From NCBI GenBank assembly GCA_023151275.1, contig JAKLJI010000016.1, forward strand, positions 23,596-87,595: DNA of 64,000 bases, in the 5' to 3' direction. The translations under genes were made by a program, and so were the position numbers. The notes below the pieces were generated by a model. That model had not been told where the DNA came from, ran no database searches, and saw nothing but the letters and a program-made list of their open reading frames with translations. The stretch's first letter is position 1. Each line of letters starts with the position of its first letter. Shown one piece after another: positions 32,744 through 41,620 of the stretch. The stretch comes from Bacteroidia bacterium (GTDB taxonomy: Bacteria; Bacteroidota; Bacteroidia; UKL13-3).

Positions 32744-35254
32744 TTAGTGGTGCTTTGCACAAGCATCGCCACAGTTTTTCTCACAGGTTTCTTTGCTATC
32801 GCATTTTTTATCACAACCTTCCATGCAGCCGGATTTTTCTTGCTTATCGTCGCATGATTTTTCACAGCCGGCATGTGCATCTTTTAGCTTTGCCATGCAA
32901 GCTTCTTTCTGCTCTGGAGTGCATTTCATGCTATCGCAATAAGCAGCACATTCTTCTTGAGTCATGTTCATGCATTTTTCCATGTCACATGCACCCATAT
33001 CCATTTTTCCACCTTCGCAGCATTCCATTTTTTCTTTAGGCGCACCAGCAACATTGGCGTGTCCATTTGCATTTTGGTGTCCCAACATTGGAGCCAGGGT
33101 TAAACCTACCAAACAAGAAAGCTTAATCAGGATATTCATAGATGGACCAGATGTATCCTTGAATGGATCACCAACAGTATCACCTACAACCGCAGCTTTG
33201 TGTGGTTCAGATTTTTTGTAGAAGATTTCTTTCTTACCGTTTACTTCAATTTCAACACCTTTTTCAAATGATTTCTTGGCGTTATCCCAAGCACCACCGG
33301 CATTGTTTTGGAAAATAGCCCAAAGTACACCACTTACAGTTACACCAGCCATATAAGCACCAAGCGCTTCAGCACCCATAACCAAACCAACAATAATTGG
33401 AGTAACAATGGTGATGATACCAGGAGCCATCATTTCACGCAAAGCTGCTGAAGTAGAAATTTCAACGCATTTGCCGTATTCAGGTTTTCCGGTTCCTTCC
33501 ATAATTCCAGGAATCTCACGGAACTGACGACGTACTTCATTTACCATATCCATTGCAGCTTTACCTACAGAGTTCATGGCCAATGCCGAGAATACTACAG
33601 GAATCATACCGCCAATAAACAAAGCAGCAAGTACTTTCGCATCAAAAATGTTAATTCCTTTGATACCAGTGAAGGTTACATAGGCTGCAAACAATGCCAA
33701 TGCTGTCAATGCAGCAGAAGCAATTGCAAATCCTTTACCAATTGCAGCAGTTGTATTTCCTACAGAGTCAAGAATATCAGTTTTTTCACGAACATCAGCT
33801 GGTAGTTCGCTCATTTCAGCAACACCACCTGCGTTATCCGCAATTGGACCAAAGGCATCAATTGCAAGTTGCATCGCTGTATTGGCCATCATAGCTGAAG
33901 CTGCAATACCTACACCGTAGAAACCAGCAAGTGCATAAGCACCCCAGATTGCTCCGGCAAACAAAATCACAGGAAGTGCAGTAGAAAGCATACCTGTGCC
34001 TAAGCCGGCAATAATATTGGTTGCAGCACCGGTTGCAGATTTTTGTACAATACCCAAAACCGGTTTTTTACCAAGTCCGGTGTAGAATTCAGTAATATAA
34101 GAAATAGCACCACCTACAAACATACCAATGATTACGGCATAGAATACATTCATAGAAGTTGTAGTAGCCATTGAAAACTCACCAGCATTAAATACGCTCA
34201 TGGTGATTGTTTCTGGCAACATCATTTTAATTAAGAAGAAGGATGCAATCAATGAAAGGATGATTGATGCCCAGTTACCGCGGTTCAAAGCAGATTGAAC
34301 GGTGTTTGTATCTGCTTTTGCATTATCACTAACATTTACAAAATAGCTTGAAACGATAGAGGCTAATAGTCCAAAACCGGCAATGCTCAATGGCAACAAA
34401 ATCGGACCAAGACCATTGTAAGGAATACCTTCAAAGCTTCCGTTTGCTCCTACATAATCACGAATCAGGTAATTACCCAATACCATAGAAGCAAGCACTG
34501 TCGCAACATACGAACCGAACAAGTCGGCACCCATACCTGCAACGTCACCTACGTTATCACCTACGTTGTCGGCAATAGTTGCTGGGTTACGTGGATCATC
34601 TTCAGGGATCCCTGCTTCTACTTTTCCTACCAAGTCAGCTCCTACGTCGGCAGCTTTGGTATAAATACCTCCACCAACACGGGCAAACAAAGCAATACTT
34701 TCAGCACCAACCGAGAAACCGGCCAATACTTCAAGTACGCGGGTCATTGTTTCGTAACCGCCATTTTCCAAGGTTCCATTCATGAAGAATTGGAAGAAAA
34801 GGATAAACAGCATGCTCAATCCAAGAATTGCTAAGCTGGCAACACCTAAGCCCATTACTGTACCACCAGTAAAAGAAACCTTAAGGGCTTTGCTCAAGGA
34901 AGTACGAGCAGCTTGTGTGGTACGAACGTTTGCTTTGGTAGCGATACGCATTCCGAAGAATCCGGCAAGAGCACTAAAAACAGCACCAATAACAAAGGCT
35001 GCTACAATTAAAATATGTGAGGTCTCTACAACCTGACTTAACCAACCCAAAGCTGCACCGGCTATGACAACATAAATAGCCAGAATTTTGTATTCTGCTT
35101 TCAAAAATGCCATCGCGCCTTCGGCAACGTAACCCGCGATTTCTTTCATCCGGTCGTTACCGGCATCTTGCTTGCTAACCCAGGCGCTCTTTACGGCCAT
35201 TACCACCAAGCCTAAAACGGCCAGCAGGGGGATCAGGTAAATAAAACTAGTCAT
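32744..35254 (-). CDS. hppA: Membrane-bound ion-pumping pyrophosphatase with Cys-rich C-terminal tail
   Basis: 836 residues, about 95 longer than usual. The core has the family signatures [20 protein letters not shown] and [21 protein letters not shown] (PPi and Mg binding), with about 16 membrane helices. [10 protein letters not shown] has Ala where K+-independent enzymes have Lys, so it should be K+-dependent; whether it pumps H+ or Na+ is not decided. The last 94 residues (from about 743, [19 protein letters not shown]) contain 16 cysteines, many in pairs ([15 protein letters not shown]) and end in HH. In this family both ends lie on the outer (periplasmic) side, so the tail would be periplasmic. 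It could bind metal or be disulfide-rich. I know of no standard pyrophosphatase with such a tail. Confidence 0.95.
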   Translation of the reverse strand: MTSFIYLIPLLAVLGLVVMAVKSAWVSKQDAGNDRMKEIAGYVAEGAMAFLKAEYKILAIYVVIAGAALGWLSQVVETSHILIVAAFVIGAVFSALAGFFGMRIATKANVRTTQAARTSLSKALKVSFTGGTVMGLGVASLAILGLSMLFILFFQFFMNGTLENGGYETMTRVLEVLAGFSVGAESIALFARVGGGIYTKAADVGADLVGKVEAGIPEDDPRNPATIADNVGDNVGDVAGMGADLFGSYVATVLASMVLGNYLIRDYVGANGSFEGIPYNGLGPILLPLSIAGFGLLASIVSSYFVNVSDNAKADTNTVQSALNRGNWASIILSLIASFFLIKMMLPETITMSVFNAGEFSMATTTSMNVFYAVIIGMFVGGAISYITEFYTGLGKKPVLGIVQKSATGAATNIIAGLGTGMLSTALPVILFAGAIWGAYALAGFYGVGIAASAMMANTAMQLAIDAFGPIADNAGGVAEMSELPADVREKTDILDSVGNTTAAIGKGFAIASAALTALALFAAYVTFTGIKGINIFDAKVLAALFIGGMIPVVFSALAMNSVGKAAMDMVNEVRRQFREIPGIMEGTGKPEYGKCVEISTSAALREMMAPGIITIVTPIIVGLVMGAEALGAYMAGVTVSGVLWAIFQNNAGGAWDNAKKSFEKGVEIEVNGKKEIFYKKSEPHKAAVVGDTVGDPFKDTSGPSMNILIKLSCLVGLTLAPMLGHQNANGHANVAGAPKEKMECCEGGKMDMGACDMEKCMNMTQEECAAYCDSMKCTPEQKEACMAKLKDAHAGCEKSCDDKQEKSGCMEGCDKKCDSKETCEKNCGDACAKHH

Positions 35255-35299
35255 ATGTTTTTCTTGTGTGTGTTCTTTTTACAGGTTTTTCAAAGACTG

Positions 35300-35307
35300 C
35301 AAAAATA
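35300..35307 (-). promoter_or_regulatory. Promoter -7 box for hppA
   Basis: TATTTTTG followed by CAG on the minus strand fits TAnnTTTG exactly. It lies 46 bases upstream of the start codon. Confidence 0.45.
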
Positions 35308-35421
35308 AGGGCAATAACCGAACTTTTGTATTACTAAATATTTGCTTTTTTAAGTGCCTGATAATCAAATCGGGATACTTGCTAAAATGATATGCTTGCA
35401 CTTGAATACTAGCTTGTTAGT

Positions 35422-36216
35422 ATGAAACACCTACTTTTTACCCTGTTTGTCCTATCCTTTTTCGGGGCAAATGCTCAGGTTTTTTCGGCTTTTCAAGCTC
35501 CTTTAAATCCGTTTTTTCCCTTTGCTCCTCCCAATTTTAATTCCTTGGAAGATGGAATTCACCCCTCCAATTTTGAAAGACCTTCTTTAATGCTAAGTTC
35601 CGGTTTGGGTTTGCAAAGTCCGAACCTGCCGTATCAAGCAGCCGACCTGCGTTTCCGGCTTAGTAAGGCCCCATTTCGTCTTGGCGTTTTTCGGGAGGGA
35701 ATACCTCAGTTTCGTTCTATTGGCGGCATAATTGGTACCGGCTTTTCAGGTGGACCTGAATTTTTTGGGGCAATCGACTACAGCTACCGAAATTTAGGTA
35801 TTCCTGAATACGAACTTGCCCATTTTCATTTGATTCGACTTAGTTGGATTTGGAAACCCAAAATTCCTTTTTCTTTCCGTTGCCAAACAGCCCTCGAAGC
35901 TGCCCCAAATGCCAAACGGAACTTCCTGGTTCAAGCTGCCCTAAATTATGCCATCTCGCCAAATCATTCGCTGGGTTTTGGCTTTCGTAATTATTCTGCC
36001 GACCTCTCGCCTCAAACTTCTTTGCAGTTTTCCGGTATGAGTAGCCAACAGCTTCAATATGTGTTTTCTGTGCCGCTCCATCAAACTGGAATTTCTGCTG
36101 GATTTGCTTTGCCTTTGAAGGAAATGAAATTGGGTTTTTCTGCCGAATGGACTTCCTGGCGTGGTTCGTATCTGCATGTTCAACTGCTGCTTCCCTTGAA
36201 AGGATTGGATTCATGA
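35422..36216 (+). CDS. Predicted exported beta-barrel-like protein of unknown family
   Basis: 264 residues. The signal peptide ends at GANAQ. The rest has alternating strand-like patterns, such as LGVFREGIPQFRSIGGIIGTGF, LGFGFRNYSADLSPQTSLQFSG, and ISAGFALPLKEMKLGFSAEWTS, suggesting a small outer-membrane beta-barrel. It overlaps the next gene by 4 bases (ATGA), so the two are translationally coupled. The family is not recognised. Confidence 0.7.
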   Translation: MKHLLFTLFVLSFFGANAQVFSAFQAPLNPFFPFAPPNFNSLEDGIHPSNFERPSLMLSSGLGLQSPNLPYQAADLRFRLSKAPFRLGVFREGIPQFRSIGGIIGTGFSGGPEFFGAIDYSYRNLGIPEYELAHFHLIRLSWIWKPKIPFSFRCQTALEAAPNAKRNFLVQAALNYAISPNHSLGFGFRNYSADLSPQTSLQFSGMSSQQLQYVFSVPLHQTGISAGFALPLKEMKLGFSAEWTSWRGSYLHVQLLLPLKGLDS

Positions 36217-38147
36217 GCCCGCGAGTTTTGTGCTGCTTGTTGCTTTGCTTGCCGAGTATGCTTTTGGCCCAACGCATCCAATCGCAAGAAGATTTGCTTG
36301 CATTTATCCAAACTTTGGAGCCCACGGATGAAGACGAAGGAATTAGGCAGGAGCTCTTCCTAAAATTGGATTTTCTAATCAATAATCCCCTTTCACTCAA
36401 TTACGCATCCGAAACGCAATTGGCCCAAATTCCCGGAATCCGACCCTCAGAAATTCAAGCTATTCTTGCACATCGCCAAAAGTATGGCTCCTTTCTGCAT
36501 CTAGCTGAACTGGCTTCAGTTCAGGGCTTAGCTCGCCCACGTGCAGCTTTGCTTTCTTCTTTTTTTGAAGCCAATATTCAGAAAAATTCTTTTATCCAAT
36601 TTCAGCCAGTCCCCAAACAAAGCCTGAAAATTCGCTTTCAATCAAAAACCAGTTCTTCTTACCAAAACGATTCACGACGCATTCAGCCCTGGCTGCAAGC
36701 CCTTCGGCTGGAGTGGAAACCTGCTCCAAATTGGAACGCGATTATTCAAGCCGAGCAAGATCCCGGAGAGTCTTGGCAAGGCAAGCCCAATTTCAGTTCA
36801 GGCTCCTTATCCAGAACCGGAAAAGGGATTTGTAAAACCGCTATTATCGGAGATTTTCAGTCCAGTTTTTCACAAGGACTCTGGCTGGGGCCAGGTTTTC
36901 AAAATCAAGCGGGCATTTCCTTGTTGCAGCAAATGCGCTTTTCTGATGGTTTTAAGCCCTACAAAAGTCGCGATGAAAATCGATACTTAAGAGGGATAGC
37001 CCTGGATTTTGGATGGAGAAACTGGAACCTACAAACCTTGGCTTCGTTTAAAACAAAAAATCAATTAGGCGCTTCTTTCGATTCACTGAATGGATTCTTT
37101 TCCGAAAATCAATTTCAATCGGATTTCAACACAAACAGCGTAAACCAGGTTCAGAATGAACGATTGTTTGGAATACGTTTAAACCGAAAAATTTCCGGCT
37201 GGAACTTGGCTCTTGCTTCATCCTGGATAAAGTATTCTCCACCCATACTCACACGTGAAAGGTATCCTTATCAATGGGGTAGCCGTAGCCTCGAAAACTA
37301 CAAAACGCTTAGTTTTCAATTTCGCAAGACGCTTCAAAATGGATTGGTTTCAGGAGAAGCCCTAATCGACAATTTTGGCGATTTGCCCATCAGCTTGCAA
37401 TGGATGCAAAGTTTATCGGCAAACCTGGATGCCATGCTTGCTTTCCGGTATTTTCCCATACGCTATTCAAATCCGTACAGTAGGGCTTTTTCACGCTGGA
37501 ATCAACAAGATGAAAACGGACTATTTGCCAACTTAATTTGGCAAGTTTCAAGAAACCAACAACTGCGAACATATCTCGATGTATTTGATAGCGATTGGAT
37601 TCGTTACCGAAAACCATTTCCAGTTTCAGGCTCTGAACAGGCTCTTGAATGGCGATACCAAACGCGATCAGGTGAATTGCTTGCATGCAAACTACAAAAT
37701 AAAGTAGAGGCCAATCAGGTAAACGAACAACGCATTACCCAACGCCAAAATCAACTCATTCTGGTATTGACCATGCCGGTTGGCGATTCCATCAAGCTGC
37801 AATCCCGCTACCAGCAGGCCTTTTTAAACGCAAATGAGCAAGGTCAAAGCTATTTACTTTGGTCTCAAATGACCTGTAAAGTCAAACCATTTCAATTCAG
37901 TTTTCGTTTTAGTATTTGGAATTGCTACTCTTCTCAATTGCCACTTTTTAGCAGCGATTTAAACTTACCAGGTATGTTTTCAATGGCCGCTTTTTATGGT
38001 AAGGGTCATGAATTTACAACACGTTTCGACTGGAAAAAGAAAGCCCTAAAAACAGGTGTGCGATTGGCTTGGCGTCCCCAAAGCTTGAACCAAGTTGAGA
38101 CTTGGAGCCTTTCTTTTCAGCTCAATTTGGAGTTGAATGGAAGTTGA
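36213..38147 (+). CDS. Helix-hairpin-helix (ComEA-like) and beta-barrel-like exported protein
   Basis: About 644 residues from the ATG at 36213, overlapping the previous stop as ATGA; the track's 36147 start adds 22 residues with no signal sequence. The new start gives a clean signal peptide (MSPRVLCCLLLCLPSMLLAQ). Residues 35-100 carry ComEA-like helix-hairpin-helix text (NYASETQLAQIPGIRPSEIQAILAHRQKYGSFLHLAEL). The remaining 520 residues have beta-barrel-like periodicity (LEWKPAPNWNAIIQAEQ, FGDLPISLQWMQSLSANLDAMLAFRYFPI, ending LSFQLNLELNG). I know such HhH-barrel proteins from Bacteroidota annotations, but their function is unknown. A DNA-uptake role is possible, since ComEA binds DNA, but it is not shown. 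Confidence 0.75.
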   Translation: MSPRVLCCLLLCLPSMLLAQRIQSQEDLLAFIQTLEPTDEDEGIRQELFLKLDFLINNPLSLNYASETQLAQIPGIRPSEIQAILAHRQKYGSFLHLAELASVQGLARPRAALLSSFFEANIQKNSFIQFQPVPKQSLKIRFQSKTSSSYQNDSRRIQPWLQALRLEWKPAPNWNAIIQAEQDPGESWQGKPNFSSGSLSRTGKGICKTAIIGDFQSSFSQGLWLGPGFQNQAGISLLQQMRFSDGFKPYKSRDENRYLRGIALDFGWRNWNLQTLASFKTKNQLGASFDSLNGFFSENQFQSDFNTNSVNQVQNERLFGIRLNRKISGWNLALASSWIKYSPPILTRERYPYQWGSRSLENYKTLSFQFRKTLQNGLVSGEALIDNFGDLPISLQWMQSLSANLDAMLAFRYFPIRYSNPYSRAFSRWNQQDENGLFANLIWQVSRNQQLRTYLDVFDSDWIRYRKPFPVSGSEQALEWRYQTRSGELLACKLQNKVEANQVNEQRITQRQNQLILVLTMPVGDSIKLQSRYQQAFLNANEQGQSYLLWSQMTCKVKPFQFSFRFSIWNCYSSQLPLFSSDLNLPGMFSMAAFYGKGHEFTTRFDWKKKALKTGVRLAWRPQSLNQVETWSLSFQLNLELNGS

Positions 38148-38266
38148 TATAGTTTAAAGCTTTGTTTATCAGCCTGTTGTTATTTTGTTGAGTCCGAATT
38201 AAAACTCCTAACTGCCTTTAGGGATTACCAATTCATAAAGTTATTTTCGCGCCATATATTTTTACT

Positions 38267-39523
38267 ATGGATTTGTTCGATAAGTTGCAGAAAAAAGCCG
38301 GCCCTCTGGGACAGTATGCCGACGATGCCTATGGTTATTACATGTTTCCTCGCCTTGAAGGTGAAATTGGACCAATGATGAATTTCCGCGGTAAGGAAAT
38401 GCTGAATTGGAGTTTGAACAATTACCTCGGACTTGCCAACCATCCTGAAGTGCGAAAGGCAGATACCGAAGCTACTGAGAAATTTGGTTTGGCTTATCCA
38501 ATGGGTGCTCGCATGATGAGTGGTAATTCGGTTTACCACGAACAACTCGACCGCGAATTGGCTGCCTTCGAAATGAAAGAGGATGCAGTATTGCTAAATT
38601 ACGGTTACCAAGGTATGGTTTCTGCAATTGATGCACTTGTCGACCGCCACGATGTGATTGTGTATGATGCGGAATCGCATGCTTGTATCGTAGATGGCGT
38701 TCGCCTGCACATGGGTAAACGCTTTGTTTACGAACACAACAACATGGAAAGCCTGGAAAAACAATTGCAGCGTGCTCAGAAAATTACCGAAGAAACAGGT
38801 GGCGCCATTCTGGTAATCACCGAAGGTGTATTTGGTATGACAGGTGCTCAAGGACGTTTGGCTGATATCGTTGCTCTGAAATCGAAATACTCGTTCCGCC
38901 TTTTTGTGGATGATGCGCACGGATTCGGTACACTGGGCAAAACTGGTGCCGGTACTGGCGAAGAGCAAAATTGCCAGGATGGAATTGATATTTACTTTGG
39001 AACCTTCGCCAAATCCATGGCGCTAATTGGCGGATTCATTGCTTCGGATAAAAACATTGTAAAATTCCTGCGCTATAACCTGCGTTCCCAAATTTATGCC
39101 AAGTCGGTTCCAATGCCCATTGTTTGGGGCGCTTTAAAACGTCTCGATTTGATTCGCAAACATCCTGAATACAAAGAAAACCTTTGGAAAATTGTAGATG
39201 CACTTCAAAAAGGATTGCGCGATGTTGGCTTTGATTTGGGTAGAACAAATTCATGCGTAACTCCGGTTATGATGCATGGAACAGTAGGGGAGTCTACGGC
39301 GGTAGTGCACGACTTGCGCGAGAACTATGGAATTTTCTGCTCGGTGGTGGTTTATCCGGTAATTCCAAAAGGCATGATTCTTTTGCGTTTAATTCCTACC
39401 GCCGTTCATACCCTCGATCAGGTTGAACGTACCATTAAGGCATTCGTAGAAATTCGCGAAAAATTGGCCAACGGAACCTACAGCGAAGTGGGCCGTATTG
39501 TATCCATGGCCGAAAATGCTTAA
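38267..39523 (+). CDS. Alpha-oxoamine synthase; serine palmitoyltransferase-like (or cysteate acyltransferase-like)
   Basis: 418 residues of the PLP-dependent acyl-CoA:amino-acid C-acyltransferase family. The fold-defining text is present: NNYLGLANHPEV, GMVSAIDALVDRHDVIVYDAESHACIVDG, FVDDAHGFGTLGKTGAGTGEE, and the PLP lysine in YFGTFAKSMALIGGFI. Closest recalled relatives are Bacteroidota serine palmitoyltransferases, which make 3-ketosphinganine, the first step of sphingolipid synthesis. The close cousin CFAT/SulA uses cysteate to make sulfonolipid (capnine) precursors in the same phylum. Glycine- or threonine-using relatives (KBL, KAPA synthase) are less like it. It is monocistronic, so neighbours do not help. 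Confidence 0.85.
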   Translation: MDLFDKLQKKAGPLGQYADDAYGYYMFPRLEGEIGPMMNFRGKEMLNWSLNNYLGLANHPEVRKADTEATEKFGLAYPMGARMMSGNSVYHEQLDRELAAFEMKEDAVLLNYGYQGMVSAIDALVDRHDVIVYDAESHACIVDGVRLHMGKRFVYEHNNMESLEKQLQRAQKITEETGGAILVITEGVFGMTGAQGRLADIVALKSKYSFRLFVDDAHGFGTLGKTGAGTGEEQNCQDGIDIYFGTFAKSMALIGGFIASDKNIVKFLRYNLRSQIYAKSVPMPIVWGALKRLDLIRKHPEYKENLWKIVDALQKGLRDVGFDLGRTNSCVTPVMMHGTVGESTAVVHDLRENYGIFCSVVVYPVIPKGMILLRLIPTAVHTLDQVERTIKAFVEIREKLANGTYSEVGRIVSMAENA

Positions 39524-39591
39524 GAAGGATTTTAGAAATTTCAACCCTATACTTGTATAAAGTTGGCATCAACTTTGTTAGTTAATTCCTT

Positions 39592-40050
39592 ATGCAAAAA
39601 ATGAAAGTAATTTTGGTAGCCGTTCTCGCTTTGGTGGCTACATCCATGAAACCATCCGAAGAAATTAAATGGATGGATTTTAATGCCGGTTATAGCTTGG
39701 CCAAGAAAAAAGGCAAAATTATGCTGGTTGATGTGTACACCGAATGGTGTGGCTGGTGCAAACGTATGGACCGCGATGCCTATGCCAAACCTGAAATTGC
39801 AGAAATTGTAGGTAAAGATTTTATCGCCATTAAATTCAATCCCGAAATTGAAGGCGTAACCTACACCTTTGAAGGTAAAAACTATACAGGAGCTCAGTTG
39901 GCAGGTGTAATTTCAAACAATCAACTTAGCGGTTATCCTACAACTATTTTCATCAATCCAAAAGTGAAGAAAACCGAAATTGTAGTAGGCTATAAAAATG
40001 CCGAGCAATTGCGTCCAATCCTTGAAGATTTGAAAGTCAAACTAAAATAA
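39592..40050 (+). CDS. Exported thioredoxin-like protein
   Basis: 152 residues. The hydrophobic start (MKVILVAVLALVATSM) is a likely signal peptide. WCGWCK is the redox-active CXXC motif of a thioredoxin fold, in the context VDVYTEWCGWCKRMDRDAY typical of the thioredoxin_7/DUF255-like group. The cis-proline region is LSGYPTTIFINP. It probably reduces or exchanges disulfides in the periplasm; the substrate is not evident. It stands alone and is followed by a terminator hairpin. Confidence 0.85.
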   Translation: MQKMKVILVAVLALVATSMKPSEEIKWMDFNAGYSLAKKKGKIMLVDVYTEWCGWCKRMDRDAYAKPEIAEIVGKDFIAIKFNPEIEGVTYTFEGKNYTGAQLAGVISNNQLSGYPTTIFINPKVKKTEIVVGYKNAEQLRPILEDLKVKLK

Positions 40051-40072
40051 ACCTACGCGGAATGCGTACGAG

Positions 40073-40101
40073 AACTGTCCTTTCGAGGGCAGTTTTTTTT
40101 T
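40073..40101 (+). terminator. Terminator of the thioredoxin-like gene
   Basis: AACTGTCC and GGGCAGTT pair (one G-T wobble) with a six-base loop TTTCGA, followed by a run of at least seven T. Confidence 0.75.
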
Positions 40102-40103
40102 GG

Positions 40104-40300
40104 CCTTGCCCCAACCTAAATTTCGTTTCGGGAATCCAAATTCGTTTTCAGGGGCCCGGGTCATCCGCCTGTACTCCTCTGGCATAAGCCTCGTGGCTGT
40201 ATTGGCTTTGGCGGGCTTCCTGCGGTCGCCTCCAAACCCAAACATCCACGGTCCTCTGCCTTCCGGGGTACTGTCTCCTGCCCCTAAGGAATCTAAACTC
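40104..40300. repeat. Probable dispersed repeat element (GC-rich block)
   Basis: The block is clearly richer in G and C than its surroundings, is open on both strands, and carries at its right end the 21-base repeat that also follows both T9SS genes near 1.7 and 3.2 kb. The remaining 160 bases are not repeated elsewhere in this window, so repetition across the genome is an inference. Confidence 0.4.
40265..40285. repeat. Dispersed 21-base repeat, copy 3
   Basis: Identical over 21 bases to 3235-3255 and one mismatch from 1721-1741. The flanks differ from those copies. Confidence 0.75.
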
Positions 40301-40314
40301 TCACCCAAACCAAA

Positions 40315-40363
40315 CTTCTTCTCCTTCTCTATCTCTTCCTCTTTCTCTTTCTCTTTCTCCTTC
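40315..40363. repeat. Polypyrimidine hexamer microsatellite next to the sigma-54 activator stop
   Basis: A run built on CTTTCT/TTTCTC units, right after the activator's stop codon on the minus strand. It resembles the coding tract at 12488-12555, including a TTTCTCCTTC edge in both. Confidence 0.7.
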
Positions 40364-41620
40364 TTACTCCAAATCGTATTGCTTAATCTTCCTGTATAAG
40401 GTACGTTCAGAAATTCCCAATTCTTGGGCAGCGCGCTTGCGTTTTCCCTGATGCTTTTGCAGCGATTTCCGAATCAGTTCAATTTCCTTTTGTTCCAAGG
40501 AAAGCGATTCCGGCTCGGGTTCGCTCACATCAATAAAATCATTTTCAATTACCACCGGATGCGATAAGTTGGAAGTAGGCATTTGAACTACCGGTTGGTT
40601 TTGCTGCACCACCGGAATATTCATTCCCGAGTTCTGGAAATCCATGGTATTAATTACCTGAGAATTAAAATTCTGCGGCATTTGCACTTGTCCGGGATTG
40701 CCCTGCATCATATCATACACAACCGATTTTAAATCAGATAGGTCTTTGCGCAAATCAAGCAGAAACTTGTACATAATATCCCGCTCGCTAAACTGCATTT
40801 CCTGATTTCCTGTCCCAATTACCATGGGTAATCCCGGTTTTTCAGGAGGTAAAATTCGCATCAATTCGGTACTGTTTACCACTTTGTCTTCATCCAATAC
40901 AGATAATTGTTCGGCAATGTTTTTCAATTGACGGATATTGCCCGGCCAGCGGTAATTCACCAAAATTTGTAAGGCATCTGGTTCAAGAATCACCGGTTTT
41001 GAATGGTACTTTTCTGCAAAATCAGCCGAGAATTTTCTGAACAACAAACCAATATCTTCTTTCCGTTCACGCAAAGGTGGAACCTTAATGGGCACAGTTG
41101 ATAATCTGTAGTACAAATCTTCTCTAAATTTACCGTGTGCCGCCAGTTCCAATAAGTCTTTGTTGGTGGCAGCAACCACACGCACATCCGTTTTTTGCAC
41201 CTTCGATGAACCTACCTTCAAAAATTCTCCGCTTTCCAGCACGCGAAGCAATCTGGCCTGCGTTTCCAAAGGAAGTTCGCCAACTTCATCTAAAAAGATG
41301 GTGCCTCCATTTACGGTTTCAAAGTATCCTTTACGCGTATCATGGGCGCCCGTAAACGAACCTTTTTCGTGGCCAAACAATTCCGAATCAATGGTTCCTT
41401 CCGGAATGGCGCCGCAGTTTACCGCAATAAAATTGCCGTGTTTGCGGTGACTTAAGCCATGAATAATTTTTGAAAAGGCTTCTTTTCCAACGCCACTTTC
41501 CCCATTAATTAAAACAGTAATATCGGTAATTGATACTTTTACCGCAGTTTCCAATGCAATATTCAACAAAGGCGAATTGCCAATGATTTCAAAGCGTTGT
41601 TTAATATCCTGAATGTTCAT
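40364..41620 (-). CDS. Sigma-54-dependent transcriptional activator (Fis type, no sensor domain)
   Basis: 418 residues. The AAA+ domain starts almost at the N-terminus: Walker A variant GESGVGKE, the sigma-54 contact loop as KGSFTGAHD (GAFTGA with Ala to Ser), Walker B GTIFLDEVGELP, and sensor text RVVAATNKDL. Residues 260-370 are a Gln/Pro/Asn-rich linker and the C-terminus is a Fis helix-turn-helix (RAAQELGISERTLYRKIKQYDL). There is no receiver, GAF or PAS domain, so it may be constitutively able to act, or be regulated by a partner or by expression. Its start overlaps the membrane protein gene by 20 bases and it is third in the miaB operon. Confidence 0.93.
   Translation of the reverse strand: MNIQDIKQRFEIIGNSPLLNIALETAVKVSITDITVLINGESGVGKEAFSKIIHGLSHRKHGNFIAVNCGAIPEGTIDSELFGHEKGSFTGAHDTRKGYFETVNGGTIFLDEVGELPLETQARLLRVLESGEFLKVGSSKVQKTDVRVVAATNKDLLELAAHGKFREDLYYRLSTVPIKVPPLRERKEDIGLLFRKFSADFAEKYHSKPVILEPDALQILVNYRWPGNIRQLKNIAEQLSVLDEDKVVNSTELMRILPPEKPGLPMVIGTGNQEMQFSERDIMYKFLLDLRKDLSDLKSVVYDMMQGNPGQVQMPQNFNSQVINTMDFQNSGMNIPVVQQNQPVVQMPTSNLSHPVVIENDFIDVSEPEPESLSLEQKEIELIRKSLQKHQGKRKRAAQELGISERTLYRKIKQYDLE

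Larger units (their letters stand above)
40051..40363. other. Repeat-bearing intergenic region between thioredoxin-like and sigma-54 activator genes
   Basis: A 313-base gap. It holds the thioredoxin terminator (40073-40101), a relatively GC-rich element of about 200 bases (40104-40300) that is open in several frames without resembling a protein-coding gene, the third copy of the 21-base repeat (40265-40285), and a polypyrimidine hexamer tract (40315-40363). The track ORFs 40042-40308 (minus) and 40100-40399 (plus) come from this element. I suspect a dispersed repeat, not a gene. Confidence 0.55.

Noticed and set aside
40042-40308. Minus-strand ORF of 88 codons and the overlapping plus-strand ORF 40100-40399
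   Set aside because: Both lie in a GC-rich, repeat-bearing intergenic block, are open on both strands, and have no start context or recognisable protein features. I treat them as by-products of a repeat.
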